This document shows positions 25,740-31,770 of a stretch of 31,770 bases of DNA, one piece after another. Position 1 is the first letter of the stretch, and each line of letters begins with the position of its first letter. The translations under genes were made by a program, and so were the position numbers. The DNA comes from UBA5862 sp002408105 (lineage in GTDB: Bacteria > Pseudomonadota > Gammaproteobacteria > Pseudomonadales > UBA5862): positions 1 through 31,770 of the forward strand of contig JAXHVB010000026.1 of the NCBI GenBank assembly GCA_034189125.1. The letters run 5' to 3'. The notes beneath the pieces are model-generated. The model was not told the origin of the DNA. It ran no database searches and saw only the letters and a list, made by a program, of their open reading frames with translations.

Positions 25740-26501
25740 TCAGTCACCAAGCAGTTGATTGACCCGCTCAAGGTCGGCCGGCGTGTTGACCTCGGGGGGC
25801 GGTGTGACCTGCGCCAGCTCAACCACAATGCGCACCCCCTTGGCGAGCATGCGCAGCTGCTCCAGCATCTCACAGCGCTCCAACTCAACCGGCGCCCAGC
25901 GCACAAATTCGCGCAGCAACCCCGCTCGATACGCATAGATCCCAATGTGACGCGCCGCAGGGCAACCCGAACTGGCAAAGGCCTCGGTGTCTTCAAGGCC
26001 GAGGTCGCGTGGGTACGGGATGGGCGCGCGGCTGAAATACAGCGCCTGTCCCGACTCATCACGCACCACTTTGACCACATTGGGGTCGACAAAGTCGGAC
26101 AATTGGGAGAGTGGTTGGCACAGGGTCGCCATTGCGGCCTGTGGCTGGTTGAGTAGCGCGAGGCCAACCTGATCCACCAGTTCCGAGGGCATCAACGGCT
26201 CGTCGCCCTGGACGTTGACGACCACCTCGTCGTCCGGAAGCTGCAGCTGTTCAACAACTTCAGCCAACCGGTCGGTGCCTGAGGGGTGGCGGTCCGACGT
26301 CATGACCACGTCCACCCCTGCATCAATGCAGCAGGCGTGAATGCGGCGGTCGTCTGTCGCCACCAACACGCGCCGCGCGCCGCTTTGCGCGGCCTGGGAA
26401 TGCACCCGCAGCACCATGGGCGTACCGCCAATCAGCGCCAGTGCCTTGCCCGGGAACCGGGTTGATCCATAGCGGGCCGGGATCACAACAGTAAAGCTCA
26501 A
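25740..26501 (-). CDS. kdsB: 3-deoxy-manno-octulosonate cytidylyltransferase
   Basis: KdsB activates Kdo with CTP to make CMP-Kdo for lipopolysaccharide inner-core synthesis. The 253-residue protein has the nucleotidyltransferase signature VVIPARYGSTRFPGKAL near its N-terminus, then SGTDRLAEVV and VVNVQGDEP (about 95-103), where Asp is the metal ligand. The start is TTG at 26501, with GGAGG just upstream, and TTGA overlaps the lpxK stop by 4 nt. It is the last gene of the minus-strand envelope block. Confidence 0.93.
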   Translation of the reverse strand: MSFTVVIPARYGSTRFPGKALALIGGTPMVLRVHSQAAQSGARRVLVATDDRRIHACCIDAGVDVVMTSDRHPSGTDRLAEVVEQLQLPDDEVVVNVQGDEPLMPSELVDQVGLALLNQPQAAMATLCQPLSQLSDFVDPNVVKVVRDESGQALYFSRAPIPYPRDLGLEDTEAFASSGCPAARHIGIYAYRAGLLREFVRWAPVELERCEMLEQLRMLAKGVRIVVELAQVTPPPEVNTPADLERVNQLLGD

Positions 26502-27565
26502 GAAACACCTCCGGGGGTTGGCGATGGGGGCGGGTTGGAGCCGGTGGTTTCCCGCAGGCGGGATAGCAGGGCATCCAGTACGCCCGTCGGGATGGGCGCA
26601 TCGACCTTGAGGTACCAACAGTCAGCATGCGCGAAGTCGACACACTTCACTGCGTCTTTTTCAGTCATCAGCACACGGCCGGACGGAATGTCCACAGCCT
26701 GGAACCGGTGGTGATCGGAAAACGCCCGCAATTGCGGCGCCCACCCCAGCTGTGCCAGGGTGTCAGCAAACCGCTGGGGGTGGCCAATCCCGGCGATGGC
26801 CTGAACCGAGGTTCCAGGTTCAGGCGCCGCGGGAGCGACTTCTTCACCTGTCATCAGGTTGACCAGCGCCACCGGGGCCACCTCCAGCGACCATTGGGGT
26901 GGGTGGGGGCGGGCCAGCAGATCGGGAACCCTGCCCGCGCCGTTCACCAACACCGCATCGACAGTTTCCAGCCGCTCCAGCGGTTCGCGCAGGGGGCCTG
27001 CCGGGATCAATCGGCCGTTGCCAAACCCCCGCTCGCCATCGACCACCACCAATTCGTAGTCCCGCGCCAAGCGCAGGTGCTGAAGGCCATCATCGGTCAC
27101 GATCACCTCGACACCAAGCCGTGCAAGCTCAGCAGCCCCGCGGGGTCGGTCAGGGTCCACCACCACGGGCACCTGGGTGCGGCGCTGGATCAGCAGTGGT
27201 TCGTCTCCAGCCACCGATGCGTCATCGCCACTGGTGACTTGGTGGGGCCAGCGCGCAGGGCGTGCCCCGTACCCTCGACTCAGTACGCCCACCCGCATCC
27301 CACTCAGCCGCAATGCTTCGACCAGGGACACCACCACAGGTGTCTTGCCGCTGCCGCCGACAATCAGATTGCCCACCACAACCACAGGCGGACCGGGGTG
27401 CACGGCGCGCCGCAGCCGGCTGCGGTAACTCCAATTGCGTACTGTAACCAGCAGCGAATAACCGCAAGCCAAGGCGCGAAGCAGCAAATTCGCCGGCTGA
27501 CCGGCGTACCAAACCGCGAGCAGGTGCCGTTCGAGGCGCGTTCGCAGCAGGAGAGGCCAGGTCAA
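26498..27565 (-). CDS. lpxK: Tetraacyldisaccharide 4'-kinase
   Basis: LpxK phosphorylates the lipid A disaccharide at the 4' position, on the inner membrane. The roughly 355-residue protein has an N-terminal membrane-associated helix and VVVVGNLIVGGSGKTPVVV, with the P-loop GGSGKT near residues 70-75. GVLSRGYG, AGDEPLL, VTDDGLQHLRLARD and TEKDAVKC are also present, as in E. coli. The start is uncertain: TTG 27565 leaves a 10-bp gap after msbA, and GTG 27589 would overlap it by 14 nt. Neither has a clear Shine-Dalgarno. An open frame to 27700 lies in msbA and is rejected. Confidence 0.92.
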   Translation of the reverse strand: MTWPLLLRTRLERHLLAVWYAGQPANLLLRALACGYSLLVTVRNWSYRSRLRRAVHPGPPVVVVGNLIVGGSGKTPVVVSLVEALRLSGMRVGVLSRGYGARPARWPHQVTSGDDASVAGDEPLLIQRRTQVPVVVDPDRPRGAAELARLGVEVIVTDDGLQHLRLARDYELVVVDGERGFGNGRLIPAGPLREPLERLETVDAVLVNGAGRVPDLLARPHPPQWSLEVAPVALVNLMTGEEVAPAAPEPGTSVQAIAGIGHPQRFADTLAQLGWAPQLRAFSDHHRFQAVDIPSGRVLMTEKDAVKCVDFAHADCWYLKVDAPIPTGVLDALLSRLRETTGSNPPPSPTPGGVS

Positions 27566-27575
27566 ACCATGCCGC

Positions 27576-29372
27576 CTAGGCCGAACCACCCGCCGCAGCG
27601 CTGCCCGTCTCGGCAAACTGCCGGCGGTACAGCTCAGCGTACAACCCGCCTTGCGCGACCAGCTCTTGGTGGCGACCCGTTTCGACGATGCGTCCGGCAT
27701 CCACGACCAGGATGCGGTCCGCGTTGACGATGGTAGAAAGGCGGTGAGCGATCACAAAGGTGGTGCGCCCCCGCATGGCTTCCTCAAACGCCGCCTGAAT
27801 GTGTTGCTCGGACTCAGTGTCGAGCGCAGACGTGGCCTCGTCAAGAATCAAAACCCGGGCGTCTTTTAGCAACACCCGGGCAATGGCAATGCGCTGGCGC
27901 TGGCCACCGGACAGCATCATGCCGTCATCCCCCACCCGGGTATCGAACCTATCGGGCAGGCTTTCGATGAACTCCAGGGCGTGGGCCTTATGCGCCGCCT
28001 CTCGCACCGCTTCGTCGCTGGCGCCCTCAAGCTCCCCGAATGCAATGTTGTTGCGGATGCTGTCATTGAACAGCGTGACCTGCTGCGAAACCAGACCGAT
28101 TTGCCTGCGCAGGTCTTCAAGTGCGAAGTCTCGAAGCTCGATCCCATCCAAACGAATCTGGCCTTCTACGTAGTTGTAAAACCGCGGCAACAAGCTGACC
28201 AAAGTTGACTTGCCGCTCCCGGACCGCCCCACCAGAGCGATGGATTCACCTGGCTGCACCGTGAAGTTGATGTTGGTCAGCACTGCCTTCTGACTCGTGG
28301 GATAGCTGAAACTCACACCCTCGAACTCAACCTTGCCCTGCGCCCGACCGAGCCGGCTTGTTCCATCGTTGGCCTCTGGCTCCTGGTCCAGCAAGGAGAA
28401 GATTTCTTCGGCAGCAGCGAGCCCACGCTGTACGACTGACTGAACGTTGCTAAGCTGACGCACGGGTTTGGCCAACAGGCTGGCGGCAGTGATGTACGCA
28501 ACGAATGCCCCCGGCGTCATTTCACGCATGATCGAAGGACTGAGTGCCAGCCATACCAGGGTGCCAATCCCAAGCGCCATGATGATCTGAATTGCCGGAC
28601 TGCTGATGGCCTGGGTGGTCTCGAGCTTCATGGACTGTTGGCGGTTGAAGTTGTTGGCCTGACCGAACCGCAAACGCTCCTTCTCGGTGCCCCCAAAAGT
28701 TCGAATCTCCTTGAAGCCATTGATCGCCTCTGCGGTCACGTGGGTCACCTCCCCCATGGAGCCTTGGATGCGCTGGCTTGCTTTGCGAAACCGGCGTCCG
28801 GCATAGCGCACGATCCAACCAATCGGTGGCGCCAGCACAAGCAGTACCAGGGAGAGGCGCCAGTTCGTCCATGCCAAGTAACCCAGGATTCCCACAACAA
28901 AAAAACCCTCCTGGAGAACGATTTTTACGGCGCGGGTCGCAGCCCCTGTGACCTGAGACACATGGAAGGTCACCATCGAAATCAGGTGCCCGGCAGGGTG
29001 CGAGTCGTAGTAGGCGGTGGGGAGTTTCAGTAGGGTCTCAAAGATGGCGGCGCGCAAATCGTAGACCAGGCAATGGGTGACCCTGGCAAGGCCGTAGTTG
29101 CCGATGAACCCGCCGATGCCCCGCGCAATGAACAACAGCACGATGATCAAAGGGATCAACCAACGGTGGTATGGCCGGGGGTCGCTGAACGCGTCGATGA
29201 TGGTCTTCATCAATTCCGCAGAAGCGACTGTGGCACCGGAAAACAACATGAAACCGAGGACACTGGCCAAAAAAGGAACCCAGTACGGCCACACATACCC
29301 CAGCAGCCGCCGGTATATGGCCAAATCGCGGGTGTTACTTCGAGAAGACGTTTGGTTCAAGGCGCGGGCCAC
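27576..29372 (-). CDS. msbA: Lipid A flippase MsbA-type ABC transporter
   Basis: MsbA flips lipid A-core across the inner membrane. The 598-residue half-transporter has six membrane helices in residues ~25-305, followed by a nucleotide-binding domain. Walker A is GRSGSGKST (~382-390), the signature is LSGGQ (~487-491), Walker B is RVLILDEATSALD with Glu512, and the switch His is near 543. Its place between exbD and lpxK supports the lipid A function over other type I exporters. The start codon is GTG, without a good Shine-Dalgarno; a TTG twelve nt downstream (29360) is possible. Confidence 0.92.
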   Translation of the reverse strand: MARALNQTSSRSNTRDLAIYRRLLGYVWPYWVPFLASVLGFMLFSGATVASAELMKTIIDAFSDPRPYHRWLIPLIIVLLFIARGIGGFIGNYGLARVTHCLVYDLRAAIFETLLKLPTAYYDSHPAGHLISMVTFHVSQVTGAATRAVKIVLQEGFFVVGILGYLAWTNWRLSLVLLVLAPPIGWIVRYAGRRFRKASQRIQGSMGEVTHVTAEAINGFKEIRTFGGTEKERLRFGQANNFNRQQSMKLETTQAISSPAIQIIMALGIGTLVWLALSPSIMREMTPGAFVAYITAASLLAKPVRQLSNVQSVVQRGLAAAEEIFSLLDQEPEANDGTSRLGRAQGKVEFEGVSFSYPTSQKAVLTNINFTVQPGESIALVGRSGSGKSTLVSLLPRFYNYVEGQIRLDGIELRDFALEDLRRQIGLVSQQVTLFNDSIRNNIAFGELEGASDEAVREAAHKAHALEFIESLPDRFDTRVGDDGMMLSGGQRQRIAIARVLLKDARVLILDEATSALDTESEQHIQAAFEEAMRGRTTFVIAHRLSTIVNADRILVVDAGRIVETGRHQELVAQGGLYAELYRRQFAETGSAAAGGSA

Positions 29373-29452
29373 TGGTGGCAGAGAAATCCGGGCCGCCCAT
29401 TATGCCGCACCCCGGGATGTCCATCGAATTCAGGGAGGACTGAGACGCCGAC

Positions 29453-29866
29453 CTAGCGGGGCTCTCGGGTGGTGATCCGCAGGCGCTCGAAGCCAAGTTG
29501 ACCGGCTGCATCCATCGCCGTCACCACTGCATGGTGCGGACTGTTGCGGTCCGCGGTAATGACCAGCGGCAACTCACGGTCGTCGCCAGCCACTTGCACG
29601 ACGACTTCCTTCAGTGGCGCCACTCCGCCCCGGGGAACGGGCACCCCATTCACCGCGTACTGACCTGCGGTGTCGATGAGAATTTCCACTTCACGCACAG
29701 CCTCGGCACTGTCCCCGCTCGCCGCTTCCGGCAAGTCAACCTGCAAGTGGGTCTCTTTGGTGAAGGTGGTCGACACCATGAAGAAAATCAGCAGCAGGAA
29801 GACCACGTCAATCAAAGGAGTCAGGTTGACGTCGACAGCTTCCTTGCGAGAGCGTCGAAAATTCAT
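29453..29866 (-). CDS. exbD: ExbD/TolR family biopolymer transport protein
   Basis: ExbD works with ExbB to couple the proton gradient to outer-membrane transporters. The 137-residue protein has one N-terminal helix with NLTPLIDVVFLLLIFFMV, where Asp20 is the conserved proton-path residue. A periplasmic domain (~45-137) follows, ending in GFERLRITTR. AGGGG about 8 nt before ATG 29866 supports the start. It lies 43 nt after exbB, so the two form one unit. A TolR role cannot be excluded, but no tolA or tonB is nearby. Confidence 0.93.
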   Translation of the reverse strand: MNFRRSRKEAVDVNLTPLIDVVFLLLIFFMVSTTFTKETHLQVDLPEAASGDSAEAVREVEILIDTAGQYAVNGVPVPRGGVAPLKEVVVQVAGDDRELPLVITADRNSPHHAVVTAMDAAGQLGFERLRITTREPR

Positions 29867-29909
29867 GATCGATCCCCTGATCCCTGTCGAACTTGAGGGC
29901 GCTGGGACA

Positions 29910-30524
29910 TCAGGTCAGCTCGCGCTCACCGTGGAGCACTTCAACCAGTTTTTGCGCTTCCTGTTCGAGCCCGACCACCAGGTTATCGACCCGCCGCAAG
30001 AAAAACCGATGAAACATCAGGGTGGGTATCGCAACACTCAAGCCGGCAGCAGTCGTAATCAGGGCCTCAGAGATTCCGCCCGCGAGTACCGCGGCGTTGC
30101 CAGTGCCTTCCACCATGATGGCGGTGAATACCTTGATCATCCCGATGACAGTGCCCAGAAGGCCCAAGAGCGGAGTGATTGCAGCGATGGTGCCGAGAAA
30201 ATTGAGGTACCGCTCGAGTTCATGAATGACGTGGCTGGCCTCCTCCTGAATGCTCTCCTTCATGATCTCGCGCCCGTACTTGGAATTGACCAACCCAGCA
30301 GCAAGGATGCGCCCCAATGGAGACTCCTGTTTGAGGGCCCGCATGCGCGGCGCATCCAACTGGTTGTTCTTGATCCACCCCCACACCTCAGTCAGCAATT
30401 CAGCCGGCAGGATTCGCCCCGGGGCGAGACTCCACAGGCGTTCCAGGCAGATTGCCAAAGCCACCACCGAGCACAGCACGATCGGCAGCATCAGCCAGCC
30501 ACCGGCGAATATCAGTTCAAGCAC
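29910..30524 (-). CDS. exbB: ExbB/TolQ family biopolymer transport protein
   Basis: The 204-residue protein has three membrane helices: one near the N-terminus (~3-24) and a paired block with NFLGTIAAITPLLGLLGTVIGM and the following AGGISEALITTAAGLSVAIP, both typical of ExbB/TolQ. The cytoplasmic loop lies between. The start is GTG 30524, with AGAGGA 6-7 nt upstream, inside the comEC 3' end (13-nt overlap). This small overlap and the exbD neighbour fit the comEC-exbB-exbD-lpxK-kdsB order as recalled in Pseudomonas. An open frame up to 30797 in this register is rejected. Confidence 0.93.
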   Translation of the reverse strand: MLELIFAGGWLMLPIVLCSVVALAICLERLWSLAPGRILPAELLTEVWGWIKNNQLDAPRMRALKQESPLGRILAAGLVNSKYGREIMKESIQEEASHVIHELERYLNFLGTIAAITPLLGLLGTVIGMIKVFTAIMVEGTGNAAVLAGGISEALITTAAGLSVAIPTLMFHRFFLRRVDNLVVGLEQEAQKLVEVLHGERELT

Positions 30525-31770
30525 TTTATGTCCTCTTTGTTTGTGGTCGCCGCACCGGGATCCCCGAGCAGGACGCACCCGGGGTGCGCAAACCAGTAGC
30601 GTCGGCGCCGCACCCGCTCCTCGGAAATGCGCGGCTCCCGCTGCCCCCGTTTCCAATGGTAGCCAATCGCCCCGCTGCGAGCGGTCAGGTGCCACCGAAT
30701 CCCGCGGTCGGCGTAGCGTTCTAACACGCTGTCGGCCGGATGACCAAAACGGTTGCGGTACCCGGCGGAGACCAGCACCCAACGCGGCTGGGCCCAATCA
30801 AGCAATGCACCGCTCGACGAGGACGCGCTGCCGTGGTGGGGGGCGAGAAGAATATCGACCTTGCCCAAATCTGGCCAGCGTTTGGTGAGCGCAGCCTCGC
30901 GCACCCGATCAATGTCCCCTGGCAGAAGAATGCTGAGTTCCGGCGTGCGGATTCGCAATACACACGAGCTGTTGTTGCCTTGGCGTGGATCCGGGAGCGC
31001 CGGATGCAACACCTGAAAGCTGACTTCGCCCCACCGCCAGTGCGCCCCGGATCGGCAAGGAACCACCTGGTTCGCGTCAACGCCAAGCCCCTTCAGCTCG
31101 ACGCCCCCAATCCATAGTGAACGGACGGGAGCATACACGCTGATTGCCTCGGCGCCACCGCTGTGGTCCAGATCGCCGTGGCTAATGACGAGCACATCAA
31201 GTGCCTGGATGCCACGTTGACGCAACCAGGGAACCACCGCTGCCGCGCCAGTGTTGAACCCCGATGAATACCTGGCCCCCGCATCGTACAAAAGTACGCG
31301 ACCCTCGGCCTCGAACAGCACCGCGAGCCCCTGGCCGACATCGAACACTGTCAACCGCCGCTCGTCCTCGCGCCGCTCAAGGGGCAGCCACCAGAGCACT
31401 GCCAACAGCAGAGCCGGCGCCAAGCGAAGCGCGCCAAGGCGCGGCAGCATCAGCAGTGGCGCAACCAACGCCAGCGCTGCAGCCATCCAGGGCCCGGCAT
31501 TGGCCGGGATTGCCTCAGGCACGGGCAGCTTTGCCAGCGCCTCAAGAAACCACCGGCAGGCACCGAACACCCCATTGGCCAACTGCCAGAAGAGATCAGC
31601 CCCAGGCACCCCGGCCAGCGTCAACGCGGTGGCAACCAGCAGGGTGGGCACCAGCACCACGCCAAACACAGGCACCAACACCAGATTTGCCAGCGGCGCC
31701 AGCCAGGAAAGAGGCAGCTGCCAGAACACCAGGAGCGCACCGACCGACACAAACAGAACGCCCTGGGCAC
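30512..31770 (-). CDS. comEC: DNA internalization protein ComEC/Rec2 (N-terminus beyond window)
   Basis: ComEC forms the inner-membrane DNA uptake channel. Only the C-terminal part is present: several membrane helices of the competence domain, including LLLAVLWWLPL, then a metallo-beta-lactamase-like domain. That domain shows VFDVGQGLAVLF, LLYDAG, VISHGDLDHSGG, LLPGDID and LAPHHGSASSSS. The frame runs in without a start to the right edge, with AQGVLFVSVGALLVF at the boundary. An internal GTG at 31750 is not the true start. The last 13 nt overlap exbB. An intact protein is expected if the frame continues. Confidence 0.92.
   Translation of the reverse strand, partial: AQGVLFVSVGALLVFWQLPLSWLAPLANLVLVPVFGVVLVPTLLVATALTLAGVPGADLFWQLANGVFGACRWFLEALAKLPVPEAIPANAGPWMAAALALVAPLLMLPRLGALRLAPALLLAVLWWLPLERREDERRLTVFDVGQGLAVLFEAEGRVLLYDAGARYSSGFNTGAAAVVPWLRQRGIQALDVLVISHGDLDHSGGAEAISVYAPVRSLWIGGVELKGLGVDANQVVPCRSGAHWRWGEVSFQVLHPALPDPRQGNNSSCVLRIRTPELSILLPGDIDRVREAALTKRWPDLGKVDILLAPHHGSASSSSGALLDWAQPRWVLVSAGYRNRFGHPADSVLERYADRGIRWHLTARSGAIGYHWKRGQREPRISEERVRRRRYWFAHPGCVLLGDPGAATTNKEDIKCLN

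Noticed and set aside
26627..27727. 366-codon open frame on the plus strand
   Set aside because: It lies antisense to lpxK and part of msbA and shows no conserved motif.
29670..30599. 309-codon open frame on the plus strand
   Set aside because: It is antisense to exbD and exbB, both strongly supported by motifs and gene order.
1..31770. tRNA, rRNA, CRISPR, insertion sequence or prophage genes
   Set aside because: I read both strands for cloverleaf-like segments, regularly spaced repeats, transposases and integrases and saw none. Small unannotated RNAs cannot be excluded without computation.

Overview
The window is a GC-rich, densely coded stretch of a gammaproteobacterial (Pseudomonadota) chromosome. 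Three things point there: the Gram-negative envelope block comEC-exbB-exbD-msbA-lpxK-kdsB, a fimL-like gene next to nudC as I recall it in Pseudomonas, and a Pseudomonas-type cysI followed by a DUF934 gene. I saw no tRNA, rRNA, insertion sequence, integrase or CRISPR array. Most of the window is ordinary core metabolism. No identification was checked against a database.

Layout. 1-3.1 kb: a sensor kinase (HDOD-like, GAF, HisKA) cut by the left edge, divergent from a MinD/FlhG-like protein that has lost its nucleotide-binding lysines. 3.1-5.2 kb, minus strand: an MFS transporter translationally coupled to queF. 5.3-8.35 kb: a very large TPR-repeat, probably lipoprotein, resembling PrsT of PEP-CTERM/exosortase systems. 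8.4-9.5 kb: a class I DAHP synthase. 9.5-12.1 kb, minus strand: two adjacent family III CoA-transferases.

12.4-16.5 kb, plus strand: nicotinamidase and nicotinate phosphoribosyltransferase with overlapping ends (two consecutive NAD-salvage steps), a nitroreductase, a small arginine-rich protein and a bile acid:sodium symporter family protein. 16.5-17.6 kb, minus: an LCAD-like acyl-CoA dehydrogenase. It is divergent from cysI-DUF934 (17.8-20.0 kb) across an AT-rich spacer with two inverted repeats. 20.0-20.9 kb, minus: folD. 20.9-25.7 kb, plus: fimL-like, nudC, sohB and a YhdH/AcuI-type reductase. 25.7-31.8 kb, minus: kdsB, lpxK, msbA, exbD, exbB and a right-edge-truncated comEC. This last block joins lipid A/Kdo synthesis and export to an energising ExbBD pair and DNA uptake.

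Four convergent gene pairs end within 8 bp of each other or overlap, leaving no room for conventional terminators. GTG and TTG starts are common. The items most worth a second look are the kinase/pseudo-MinD pair, the PrsT-like protein, the arginine-rich small protein and the AT-rich inverted repeats upstream of cysI.
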